A stretch of DNA of 34,559 nt, taken from positions 1-34,559 of the forward strand of contig JACPGL010000004.1 in assembly GCA_016182525.1 (NCBI GenBank), in the 5' to 3' direction. This stretch comes from Candidatus Kerfeldbacteria bacterium (lineage in GTDB: Bacteria; Patescibacteriota; Patescibacteriia; JACPL01). Positions within the stretch are counted from its first letter, which is position 1, and each line of letters begins with the position of its first letter. The notes beneath the pieces were generated by a model. It was not told where the DNA came from. It did not search any database and worked only from the letters and a program-made list of their open reading frames with translations. This document shows, piece by piece, positions 21,865 through 28,535 of this stretch. The translations under genes were made by a program, and so were the position numbers.

Positions 21865-22401
21865 ATGTTCGCTCACGCGCTCGCCGTCGCCCTCGGCCTC
21901 GCCCTCGGCATGTCGGTCTTAGACTCCACGACCTTCGCCCCCACCGACTCGGTCGCCATGACCGTCGAGACGGCCACGTCGTCCGATCCGACCATGGAGC
22001 TGGGAGTCGCGGCCCTCGGCATCCTCGAGGACATGCTGAGGGAGAACGACGCGCCTGCGGGGTTCTACCCCTACTCCGTATTCAACCGGGAGGCGCTCCC
22101 GATCGGGACGCCAGTCTGGACGAACCATGGGGACACCAAGTGTACGTACTGGTGGGAGAAGTATCCGTCAGCGACAGATACGTGCTTAACGGAGTACTTC
22201 CGAGCCAAGATCTCCGGGGTTACCACCTTCCCGTGGCTCGGGGAGAGACTGTACTTCTACGAGGTGGAGTTCGAACCCTTGTCCCCGCAGGACGATTATC
22301 GAACCGAGCGGGAGGCAGAGTTCGACGGCGCCATGGAGGGATACAACCTCCCGCCGGAGGTTGCCGCCTTCTCGAAATACTTCATCCAGCTGAACTGGTG
22401 A
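21865..22401 (+). CDS. Secreted orphan protein, G/C-rich codon use
   Basis: I start at ATG 21865, preceded by AAAGGA at a suitable distance; the ORF-track start at 21805 lies in the leader hairpin. The 178-residue product begins with a short signal-like segment (AHALAVALGLALGMSVL). The mature part has two Cys (KCTYWWEKYPSATDTC) that may form a disulfide, and an aromatic-rich strand LYFYEVEFEP. I know no family. It has promoter, leader hairpin and trailing stem-loop of its own, and its third codon positions are strongly G/C compared with the toxin-antitoxin genes just downstream. Confidence 0.7.
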   Translation: MFAHALAVALGLALGMSVLDSTTFAPTDSVAMTVETATSSDPTMELGVAALGILEDMLRENDAPAGFYPYSVFNREALPIGTPVWTNHGDTKCTYWWEKYPSATDTCLTEYFRAKISGVTTFPWLGERLYFYEVEFEPLSPQDDYRTEREAEFDGAMEGYNLPPEVAAFSKYFIQLNW

Positions 22402-22436
22402 CCGCGGCGGTTCACCGTAGCTCCAGAGACCGACCG

Positions 22437-22516
22437 CGAAAACGCCACCAAACCAAAGTATCTCAAGCTGTCCACGGACGGCGCGAGATCAAGGTGCGGT
22501 GGCGTTTCGAATTTTA
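22437..22516 (+). terminator. Long stem-loop after the 21865 gene
   Basis: CGAAAACGCCACC (22437-22449) pairs with GGTGGCGTTTCG (22498-22509), one bulged A, followed by AATTTTA. The loop of about 48 bases can fold further. Likely a terminator. Confidence 0.65.
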
Positions 22517-22526
22517 CTCGAAGAGC

Positions 22527-22555
22527 TTGACAAATAGATGTCTAATGTATACAAT
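22527..22555 (+). promoter_or_regulatory. Promoter of RHH/PIN module 1
   Basis: TTGACA (22527-22532), 17-base spacer, TACAAT (22550-22555). Confidence 0.8.
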
Positions 22556-22558
22556 TAG

Positions 22559-22577
22559 GATATTATTTAATAATATC
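22559..22577. promoter_or_regulatory. Probable autoregulatory operator of RHH/PIN module 1
   Basis: GATATTATTTAATAATATC is a perfect palindrome located between the -10 box and the antitoxin start, the expected place for binding by the RHH protein. Confidence 0.6.
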
Positions 22578-22584
22578 TTATATT

Positions 22585-22836
22585 ATGAATACAACTCAAA
22601 ATATCTCCATCACCATGCCGAAAGCGATGATTAAAGAAGCGAAGCGACTTGCTCAAGGTGAGAACCGAACTATGAGTGAGCTCATTCGTGAAGCTCTCCG
22701 CCGATACCAACGCGATAAACGATGGGATGAGATGAATGCATATGGAAGAGCGCAAGCAAAAAAGCTTGGGATTACCTCGCGTGATGTGGGGCGCATCATC
22801 GATGAATACCGCCGCGAGAAACGATCAAAGGCATGA
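22585..22836 (+). CDS. Ribbon-helix-helix antitoxin (module 1)
   Basis: The 83-residue protein has the RHH/CopG pattern at the N-terminus: a strand NISITMPKAM, then KEAKRLAQGENRTMSELIREALRRY, where the helices form the DNA-binding dimer. The basic C-terminal region (DEYRREKRSKA) would bind and block the PIN toxin. Its stop overlaps the toxin start (ATGA, 22833-22836). A consensus promoter and a 19-base palindrome upstream fit negative autoregulation by the toxin-antitoxin complex. Confidence 0.88.
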   Translation: MNTTQNISITMPKAMIKEAKRLAQGENRTMSELIREALRRYQRDKRWDEMNAYGRAQAKKLGITSRDVGRIIDEYRREKRSKA

Positions 22837-23270
22837 ACATTCCGGAGTTTCGTGTTGTCGCTGATAGCAACATCTATATTTCCTCTTTTGTGTTCGGTGG
22901 ACTCCCACGACGTTTTGTGCGCCTTGCCGAGGATGGCGCTTTTCGTCTGTATATTTCTGATCCCATCCTCCAAGAAGTTCTTCGAATCCTTAGCCAGAAA
23001 TTTCGCTATGCGCCAGACCAAATTGACTCCGCTCTTCTTACTCTTCGTGAAACAACTATTCCTATTCAGCCACGTTCTAAGGTAACCTTAGTTTCAGATC
23101 CGGATGACGACCGCATCTTAGAATGCGCTCTTGCCGCAGAGGCCAATAGTATCGTAACCGGAGATCGGGATCTTTTGCGACTTCAGGTTTTCGAAAATAT
23201 TCCCATTCTTACGGTGCGCCAATTTTTTTCCCGCCGACCGTGGGAAACGCAAATCCGGATGCTCAAGTGA
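22833..23270 (+). CDS. PIN-domain toxin (module 1), probable endoribonuclease
   Basis: The 145-residue protein is a PIN-domain nuclease of the COG1569-like group. The acidic residues expected for Mg2+ binding are visible: VVADSNIYISSFVFGG (first Asp), EVLRIL (Glu), DPDDDRILECALAAEA (central Asp) and VTGDRDLLRL (last Asp). It probably cleaves RNA and is neutralised by the RHH protein encoded just upstream, with which it overlaps by four bases. It ends four bases before the convergent stop of the PEP carboxylase gene. Confidence 0.88.
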   Translation: MNIPEFRVVADSNIYISSFVFGGLPRRFVRLAEDGAFRLYISDPILQEVLRILSQKFRYAPDQIDSALLTLRETTIPIQPRSKVTLVSDPDDDRILECALAAEANSIVTGDRDLLRLQVFENIPILTVRQFFSRRPWETQIRMLK

Positions 23271-23274
23271 GCCC

Positions 23275-24786
23275 TTATCCTAAACTTTTTCGGAGCTTGC
23301 CGGCGCGAAGCACGGCATCAGAAATATCGTCACCCGCCTGACGCAAAAAGTAAATGTCGGATGTGGTATTGCGATGCAAAAATTCGTGCGGTTCGCGCGG
23401 GCCAAGTTCGGTCGCAAAATACTCTTCCAAGAATTGAATGTCTTTTTGAATCGGTTTCCAGCGCTCATCGGCAATCGTCATCATCTCCAAATTTTCTTTG
23501 TTCAAGAATCGTCCGGCAAGTTTAATGTCATTCTCCATGTGTTCGTATGTCGCGCGCAGCACTTCGCGTTCGTCTTCTTTGAGTGAGCGGAGTGTGCGGC
23601 CAGTGCCGATGAGTTCCGGCGGAACACCAAGTGAATACATGGCGGCAGTAAACGTAATCGCGCGCGGGAATTCTTTTTTGCCGATCTTGCGCGCATACCC
23701 GAGCAGGCCAATATGCAACCGCCGTTCGCGTCGAGGCGGCACCGCAGACGACACCGCAAACATCGCCTCTGCAACTTTTTGTACTGACTGATGATACTGC
23801 GCCGTGCTTTTACGCACAATCTCGTGCAAAATTTTTCGGTGACGAACAGAAATGATGAGTGGTTCAGCTTGCGGCAGTTCGTTCGTCAAACGCGTGAGCG
23901 CATGTTTGACATGGGTCAAATCATAATCGTAGCGAAATGCAGATTGAATCGTGACCGTGCGCACACCGCGATACTCATTCAAAAACGCATCCATATTTTC
24001 TGGATTGCACCCACCGCGGAACGGGAGCGAACCGGTTCCAATAATCGGATACACATCAATCCTATTCTTCGCTGACCAGTCCGTAAGTTCAGACAGCGCC
24101 ACTTTGTTGCCAGCAACTGCCGCGATCATTCCGGAAATCAATGCCGGGTCGCTTCGCGCTAAAAACACACGGAGATATGGAATCTTTTTTCGAAATTTTT
24201 GCGAATGCGCATGCGTGTAGCTATTCAAGAGTTTGCGAATCCCGAACATCCCCTCCACGTCTTCGACCAGCGGAATGGCTTCGATGTGCCGAAAATCGCT
24301 CGTGCCACCGTTCGGGAAAAGGCGGTGCTTCACTTTGGCCAACTGCCCAAACGTCTCTTGAATGTGAATGAGCTGCGTAGCGGATTCGGTCATGGGCAAG
24401 ATCACTTCAAAGAGCGGCGGCGTGTGGATTTTTAAATCTTGCGCCATGTCAGCAGCGGTGAGCATGGCCATGAACGCGCGGGCAAGCGAGTAGCCTTTTT
24501 CTTGCCAGATGTTTGGGATGCGAAACGTCAAAAATTTGTCGCGGCCAAGAGACGTCTCCATAAAATACTCGTGATACTCCGAAAACAACCGCTCTACCAC
24601 TGCCTCATCCACGTACTTGCCTTCCCAGTCCCACATGTATTCGTCAACGTTCAATTCACTAAATGCCGCATACGCTTCTCGGACTTCTTCTTGCGCCGAG
24701 ATAAACCCATCACCATCGGTTTCCCAAAATGGGGCACTGGCGTTATCGGGATGTTGCGTTGCCATGGTGGCCGGAATGTGTCGCAT
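23275..24786 (-). CDS. ppcA: Archaeal-type phosphoenolpyruvate carboxylase
   Basis: Converts PEP and bicarbonate to oxaloacetate and phosphate. The 503-residue length and motifs match the archaeal-type enzyme (PpcA), not the 900-residue bacterial form: IPATMATQHPDNA at the N-terminus, PMTESATQLIHIQ, GTGSLPFRGGCNPENM near the middle, and IGTGRTL. The start ATG is followed at once by the conserved N-terminal motif. It is a single gene on the minus strand. Together with the damaged PEP-synthase gene at 33 kb it points to PEP/pyruvate-level metabolism in a reduced genome. Archaeal-type PEPC is patchily spread among bacteria, so transfer at some time in the past is likely. Confidence 0.95.
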   Translation of the reverse strand: MRHIPATMATQHPDNASAPFWETDGDGFISAQEEVREAYAAFSELNVDEYMWDWEGKYVDEAVVERLFSEYHEYFMETSLGRDKFLTFRIPNIWQEKGYSLARAFMAMLTAADMAQDLKIHTPPLFEVILPMTESATQLIHIQETFGQLAKVKHRLFPNGGTSDFRHIEAIPLVEDVEGMFGIRKLLNSYTHAHSQKFRKKIPYLRVFLARSDPALISGMIAAVAGNKVALSELTDWSAKNRIDVYPIIGTGSLPFRGGCNPENMDAFLNEYRGVRTVTIQSAFRYDYDLTHVKHALTRLTNELPQAEPLIISVRHRKILHEIVRKSTAQYHQSVQKVAEAMFAVSSAVPPRRERRLHIGLLGYARKIGKKEFPRAITFTAAMYSLGVPPELIGTGRTLRSLKEDEREVLRATYEHMENDIKLAGRFLNKENLEMMTIADERWKPIQKDIQFLEEYFATELGPREPHEFLHRNTTSDIYFLRQAGDDISDAVLRAGKLRKSLG

Positions 24787-24816
24787 AGTGGCCTTATCCT
24801 ATCAGACCGGCAGAAC

Positions 24817-24845
24817 TTGCACAAGATGGGATGTTGCAGTAAGAT
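24817..24845 (+). promoter_or_regulatory. Probable promoter of the small membrane peptide cassette
   Basis: TTGCAC (24817-24822), 17-base spacer, TAAGAT (24840-24845). The predicted start of the RNA (about 24852) coincides with the first base of the leader stem. Confidence 0.5.
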
Positions 24846-24851
24846 GCTCGG

Positions 24852-24913
24852 ACGAGAATTCGACATGAAGGAAATGACAGCTGTTTCTTTTGTGCCGGAT
24901 TCTCGTGATCCGG
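24852..24913 (+). promoter_or_regulatory. Leader with two mutually exclusive hairpins
   Basis: Fold 1: ACGAGAAT (24852-24859) with ATTCTCGT (24899-24906), with an inner GAAA/TTTC stem. Fold 2: CCGGAT (24895-24900) with ATCCGG (24908-24913), loop TCTCGTG. They share 24899-24900 and the loop bases of fold 2, so only one can form. The SD GGAGG (24919-24923) begins six bases after fold 2. This is switch-like. Confidence 0.55.
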
Positions 24914-24928
24914 AGATTGGAGGACGAG

Positions 24929-25048
24929 ATGGCCATCCGCCATCGAAGCGACCGAGGAGGGCAGTTCCTCGCTCTCGTCTTCTGGATCGCCGTTGTCGTA
25001 GCGGTGGTTTGGAAGGGGCGAGAGATCGCCCAAGCCCTCGGCCTCTAG
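24929..25048 (+). CDS. 39-residue single-helix membrane peptide (not in ORF track)
   Basis: GGAGG lies five bases before ATG 24929. The frame reads MAIRHRSDRGGQFLALVFWI, then AVVVAVVWKGREIAQALGL and stops at TAG 25046-25048. It has a basic N-terminus, one membrane helix (about residues 12-28) and an amphipathic tail, like many regulatory small membrane proteins. It is strongly G/C-rich and flanked by a switch-like leader and strong stem-loops. It lies on the plus strand between two minus-strand genes, so it is not a by-product of a neighbouring operon. The longer frame 24439-25143 in the track is an opposite-strand shadow of ppcA at its 5' end and is not a gene. Confidence 0.55.
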   Translation: MAIRHRSDRGGQFLALVFWIAVVVAVVWKGREIAQALGL

Positions 25049-25053
25049 CCGCT

Positions 25054-25119
25054 GCCGCCGTGCGCACGAAGTGTGTCGAGCACCGCCCCCGGGCGGTTCT
25101 CCTCCACGCGCGCGGCGGC
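25054..25119 (+). terminator. Stem-loops after the small membrane peptide gene
   Basis: GCCGCCG-T-GCGC (25054-25065) pairs with GCGC-G-CGGCGGC (25108-25119); ACCGCC/GGCGGT (25082-25097) folds inside. There is no T-run. Confidence 0.55.
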
Positions 25120-25129
25120 GGTTTCCTTG

Positions 25130-25178
25130 TGTCCAAAGCTTAGCTTTTGCCAAAGTGGCAAAAGCTAAGCTTTGGACA
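25130..25178. repeat. 23-bp-stem palindrome over the phosphoribosyltransferase 3' end
   Basis: A perfect inverted repeat: 23 bases on each side of the loop AAG, left arm beginning TGTCCAAAGCTTAGC. The right arm holds the last codons and stop of the minus-strand phosphoribosyltransferase gene (its final SKA). A related copy covers the 3' end of the hydrolase gene at 31789. Confidence 0.8.
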
Positions 25179-25803
25179 TCTCCAAAATCTTCATCACTTC
25201 CTCGTCACTCGTTTGCGGGAAGGATTCGTAAAACGCACCCACAGCGCCAAAAAGAAGCGGCGCATCAACGGAGATCACCTCATCAGCTTCGCGTCGCAAG
25301 ATTTCCAGCGTATCAAGCGCAATCACGGGAACCGCAACGATGATCGTGGCTGCGCCACGCTTGCGCACTGATCGAATCGCGACCCGCATGGTCGCGCCCG
25401 TTGCTACTCCGTCATCCACAAGGATGGCGGTTTTGTGTGTGACGTTCAGCGGCGGACGGCCTCCACGATACACGTTCATCCGTCGCTCGGCCTCGCGCTG
25501 TTCTTCGTAAACTGTTTGCGCAATGTATTCTGGCGAGATGCCGAGCGCGGCGATAGCGCGTTCATCGAACAGACTCTCTCCGTCTTCGGTAATGGCTCCG
25601 ATGGCATACTCGGGGTTGCCTGGTGCACCGATTTTTCGCGGCACGACAATATCGAGCGCGAGATCGAGCTCGCGTGCAATCTCCGCCGCAACGACAACTC
25701 CGCCGCGCGGCAACGCGAGCAATACTACGTTCGAGTTCCCGCGGTATGCACCCATTTTCGCGGCAAGTTGCCTCCCCGCATCAACACGATCGGCAAACAT
25801 CAT
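25165..25803 (-). CDS. Phosphoribosyltransferase-family protein
   Basis: The 212-residue protein is a type I PRTase-like domain. The PRPP-binding loop is ILVDDGVATGATM, and LPRGGVVVAAEIA and VVPRKIGAPGNPEYAIGA are typical of the group of stand-alone PRTase-like proteins (COG1926 type) that often have an extra hydrolase domain elsewhere. The nucleobase is unknown. I start at ATG 25803, followed by MFADRVDAG; it lies four bases after the stop of the dehydratase gene, so the two are one operon. The last three residues (SKA) and stop are encoded in a palindromic repeat. Confidence 0.85.
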   Translation of the reverse strand: MMFADRVDAGRQLAAKMGAYRGNSNVVLLALPRGGVVVAAEIARELDLALDIVVPRKIGAPGNPEYAIGAITEDGESLFDERAIAALGISPEYIAQTVYEEQREAERRMNVYRGGRPPLNVTHKTAILVDDGVATGATMRVAIRSVRKRGAATIIVAVPVIALDTLEILRREADEVISVDAPLLFGAVGAFYESFPQTSDEEVMKILEMSKA

Positions 25804-25807
25804 AGAG

Positions 25808-26608
25808 TTAGAGAAGATGTCGGAAGGAGCGAATCTCGACCGCAAGATCCGACGCAAGATAGGAGTACCACTTTCGCTCTTCGAACAAATGGTCGGCGAG
25901 TTTGCCAAGCGTGTAGACAGCGTTCACCGCGGCCTGAAGAGGCGTGTTGCCTTGCGCAATAAACCCACCGACAAGTCCGGCAAGCACATCGCCCGTGCCG
26001 GCTTTTGTGAGACTTGGGTTGCCGGTTCGATTTTCGTAGATGCGATCAGAGCTGTAAATCCGCGCACGCGGGCCTTTGCGGACGAGCACATTGCCTCGTG
26101 GAACGAGTTTCAACGGATCAATGAAACGAGAGAGCCGTTCATACTCTTTGGGATTGGGCAAGAGAACAGCGTTTGTGAGCTGGCGAGGATCAAACGCAAA
26201 AAGCGCCGCGGCATCGAGTACCTTTGGTGCGCGAATCGTCGAGGCGAGCTTGCGCAAGAGTGCCATGGTGCTTGGCCGCTCGTACACGCCCATGCCCATC
26301 ACCACCACATGCGCTTCCCGCGCCGCGCGCATAAGCGTGGAATAATGCCGCAGCGAAAGGTTCTTGCCCGGCAATTTTTTAGTGACAAAATCCGGTGAGA
26401 GTGCATTCACGGCCCATGCAACCTTTTTAGGAGCCGCGAGCACCACGCTATCTGCGCCAGACCGCAACGCGGCAATCGACGCAAGAGCAGGCGCGCCGGT
26501 AAACTCCGGAGACCCGCCAATGAGTAAAACGCGACCATTGTCGCCTTTCACGGAATCTGCTTTCCGCCGTGGGAGCGTGAGATGCTTTTTTGTGATGGTC
26601 GTATTCAT
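25808..26608 (-). CDS. nnrD: ADP-dependent (S)-NAD(P)H-hydrate dehydratase
   Basis: Repairs hydrated NADH/NADPH by ADP- or ATP-dependent dehydration. The 266-residue protein has the ribokinase-like fold of the YjeF C-terminal family: KGDNGRVLLIGGS at the N-terminus, GAPALASIAALRSGAD, LPNPKEYERL and the catalytic TKAGTGDVLAGLVGGFIAQG. No N-terminal epimerase (YjeF_N) domain is fused. It is the first gene of a two-gene minus-strand operon with the phosphoribosyltransferase, a plausible nucleotide-salvage/repair pair. Confidence 0.9.
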   Translation of the reverse strand: MNTTITKKHLTLPRRKADSVKGDNGRVLLIGGSPEFTGAPALASIAALRSGADSVVLAAPKKVAWAVNALSPDFVTKKLPGKNLSLRHYSTLMRAAREAHVVVMGMGVYERPSTMALLRKLASTIRAPKVLDAAALFAFDPRQLTNAVLLPNPKEYERLSRFIDPLKLVPRGNVLVRKGPRARIYSSDRIYENRTGNPSLTKAGTGDVLAGLVGGFIAQGNTPLQAAVNAVYTLGKLADHLFEERKWYSYLASDLAVEIRSFRHLL

Positions 26609-26707
26609 CTCACCCTGTATGGTACCACACTTTTTGGGAGCCGGAAACCAAACCTATCCTCGTGCCATGTAACTCTCTCGCGACTACATGCTATATCTCT
26701 TTCTCTT

Positions 26708-26782
26708 ATGCGAGCCATCAGTTTCAAAATGTCATTTCTTCTTGCGCTGGGCATGTTCGCCGTGTGGTTGTTGTTGATTTAA
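26708..26782 (+). CDS. Possible 24-residue hydrophobic peptide
   Basis: ATG 26708 opens MRAISFKMSFLLALGMFAVW and stops at TAA 26780-26782, almost all one membrane helix. No SD or promoter is clear. It ends inside the convergent PEBP gene stop. It may be a real small membrane protein or chance. Confidence 0.3.
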   Translation: MRAISFKMSFLLALGMFAVWLLLI

Positions 26783-27222
26783 CGAGTTCGCGCATACACG
26801 CCCATACGTTCGGCAGAGGCGAGGACATGCCCATCCATCGCATGCTCAAGATCCGCCGCGGTTGCATTGAAGGAAAGTTCGAGAGCACGATCAAGAGCGG
26901 CCAGCTTGAAGAAGTAGCGATGCGTGCCTGAGGGAGGACACGGACCTCCATAGCCAGTCTTACCGAAACTTGTCGTGCCTTCGGTTGCGCCGCTTGGCAC
27001 CGAGTTCTCGGTGATCTCTGTTATGTGCGGATCGATATTCCACACGACCCAATGCACCCATGTGCCGGCTGGCGCATCTGGATCATCAACAATCAGCGCG
27101 AGACTTTTTGTATTCGCGGGCACGTCCGCAATCGCAAGTGGCGGATTTACGTCACGCCCATCGCACGTGTATGTCGATGGGATTGTTTGGTTGTGCTCAA
27201 ATGCCGAGCTTATGAGTTTCAT
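26779..27222 (-). CDS. PEBP / YbhB-YbcL-family protein
   Basis: The 147-residue protein matches the bacterial phosphatidylethanolamine-binding protein group (Raf kinase inhibitor-like). Landmarks are STYTCDGRDVNPPLAI, DDPDAPAGTWVHWVVWNI with the ligand-pocket DPDAP and HW, and the GTHRYFFKLAALD segment (PPSGTHRY). No signal peptide is present, so it is cytoplasmic. Its ligand and role in bacteria are not settled. It is a single gene on the minus strand, followed on that strand upstream by the 2H phosphoesterase gene. Confidence 0.93.
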   Translation of the reverse strand: MKLISSAFEHNQTIPSTYTCDGRDVNPPLAIADVPANTKSLALIVDDPDAPAGTWVHWVVWNIDPHITEITENSVPSGATEGTTSFGKTGYGGPCPPSGTHRYFFKLAALDRALELSFNATAADLEHAMDGHVLASAERMGVYARTR

Positions 27223-27259
27223 AGGATAGTTCCATCATACCCTTTCCACCCACACGGGG

Positions 27260-27919
27260 TCAACCTCCAAACGGAAACTCGGCAATTTTTCGTTGGCACG
27301 TATGATTTTCCCCAAGTTCATAGACGGCAATGCGATTCGCACGAAATGATGATCGCCGTTTGGGCAAATGAGAATATGCACGCTGTGCCTGATCCACGTC
27401 AAGAAAAATGCCAAGCGTGACATGAGGATTCCAAAAGCGGCCCACCATTGGACTACCATAGGTTTGGATCATCTGTTGTCGTTCTTCCTGTTGTGTTCGT
27501 AGCGGAAGACTCCACGTTTTCCGAACACGTTCTTTGATTTTTAGATGGTTGTAATCAAAATACCGAACGGTTCGACGAAGAACCGTGGAATGAAGTGCCG
27601 TGAGCCAGCGATTTTTATAAAGAGGAAGCGAAACCCACGATTTCAAATCTGCTATTCCAAGAATCGGAGCCGTACATCTTAATGTTTGCTCTGCACATTC
27701 CGAGGCAATATCCGATACCGTATGGAGAAACTCGTCCATGTCTGTTTTGCGAACCGGAACATGAAACAGAGTCACATGAGGAACATACGCCCGCTTTCCA
27801 AGCTTCCACCGAGCGCCGTACTTGTACAACATCCGACTCAATGCAATCACCTCATCCTGAAAATCTTCTGGAGGAATCAGCGCAACATCATAATAGTTGG
27901 GGTACATCTTTGGCTTCAT
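27260..27919 (-). CDS. 2H phosphoesterase (2'-5' RNA ligase-like), copy 1
   Basis: The 219-residue protein belongs to the 2H superfamily: two HxT motifs (VPHVTLFHV near residue 48 and NPHVTLGIF in the second half) form the active site for 2'-5' or cyclic phosphodiester bonds in RNA or nucleotides. The C-terminus ends with a 20-residue block, VYELGENHTCQRKIAEFPFG, that is identical in copy 2 at 28522. The ATG overlaps the upstream toxin stop by four bases (27916-27919), so this gene is the third member of the antitoxin-toxin transcript. Activity on RNA is inferred from the family; the substrate is unknown. Confidence 0.82.
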   Translation of the reverse strand: MKPKMYPNYYDVALIPPEDFQDEVIALSRMLYKYGARWKLGKRAYVPHVTLFHVPVRKTDMDEFLHTVSDIASECAEQTLRCTAPILGIADLKSWVSLPLYKNRWLTALHSTVLRRTVRYFDYNHLKIKERVRKTWSLPLRTQQEERQQMIQTYGSPMVGRFWNPHVTLGIFLDVDQAQRAYSHLPKRRSSFRANRIAVYELGENHTCQRKIAEFPFGG

Positions 27920-28167
27920 TTGTAGGCTCCTTGTCGGTGAGCAATATCAATAACAGCCACCACAAGTCTTCCGTTATCAATGGTATAGATGATACGGTAT
28001 GGCCACACTCGAATCACAAAGCTTCCTTCTAACTCCCCTCCCAAGGCCTTCCCGATGTGTGGATGAAACTCAAGACTTCGCAGCGCGCGTTTGATTCGTG
28101 GAAGATATCGTGAATCAATTTTTCGAAGACTTTTTGCGGCTCTTGGGTGAAGATAAACGGCGTACAT
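27916..28167 (-). CDS. RelE/ParE-family toxin
   Basis: Small basic protein of 83 residues from the ATG at 28167 (MYAVYLHPRAAKSLRKID). Longer starts at 28185 or 28221 are possible but the family normally begins at this strand. The typical RelE/ParE pattern is present: LKxLP-like KSLRKIDSRYLPRIKRAL, then the strand GSFVIRVWPYRIIYTID and the terminal VAVIDIAHRQGAY. Such toxins cleave mRNA on ribosomes or block gyrase. It overlaps the antitoxin end by 53 bases in another frame and the next gene by four. Confidence 0.85.
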   Translation of the reverse strand: MYAVYLHPRAAKSLRKIDSRYLPRIKRALRSLEFHPHIGKALGGELEGSFVIRVWPYRIIYTIDNGRLVVAVIDIAHRQGAYK

Positions 28168-28474
28168 GTTTCTTTCGAGTACCATCCTTCTTGGCATCTC
28201 TTTCTTGTAAGACGTCCTCAAGGGGGATAAAATTTTCGAAGTTTCCCTCCTCGATATCTTTTTGTGCTTTCTTGATATCTCGAACGAGCTCGGGATCGCT
28301 CATAATTTCCAGAGTCTCTTTCCAGGATTCGAACTCGTCAGCCGACATTACCACTACCTTTGGCTGACCATTCTCGGTCAGTGTGTAGTATCGACTGGAA
28401 TTATAGGTATCCTCGATAATCTTAAAGATGTTTTTTCGAGCCTCTGTGACAGAGAGCGTTGTAGGAGGAGTCAT
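28115..28474 (-). CDS. Phd/YefM-family antitoxin with overlapping basic tail
   Basis: I start at ATG 28474 (MTPPTTLSVTEARKNIFKII). The Phd/YefM N-terminal DNA-binding domain is clear: SVTEARKNIFKIIED, YYTLTENGQPKVVVMSADEFESW. The C-terminal helix (FIPLEDVLQER) would cover the toxin. The last 27 or so residues, rich in Lys and Arg (RKKHVRRLSSPKSRKKSSKN), are encoded within the toxin gene in another frame; this long overlap is unusual and may reflect a mutation that removed an earlier stop. Promoter and operator lie immediately upstream. Confidence 0.85.
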   Translation of the reverse strand: MTPPTTLSVTEARKNIFKIIEDTYNSSRYYTLTENGQPKVVVMSADEFESWKETLEIMSDPELVRDIKKAQKDIEEGNFENFIPLEDVLQERDAKKDGTRKKHVRRLSSPKSRKKSSKN

Positions 28475-28500
28475 AACTCGTGCCTTGTCGTCGTTCTTAT

Positions 28501-28535
28501 ATGTACATACTAACGTACATCTCATTTCTTGTCAA
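28501..28535 (-). promoter_or_regulatory. Promoter and operator of the Phd/RelE-type module
   Basis: On the minus strand TTGACA (28535-28530), 17-base spacer, TAGTAT (28512-28507). ATGTAC and GTACAT (28501-28506 and 28515-28520) form an inverted repeat around the -10, the likely antitoxin binding site. The -35 lies within the last codons of the upstream 2H gene. Confidence 0.75.

Noticed and set aside
24439-25143. 234-residue plus-strand ORF over the start of ppcA and the small membrane peptide
   Set aside because: Its first half is antisense to PEP carboxylase and its second half is out of frame with the SD-led 39-codon gene.
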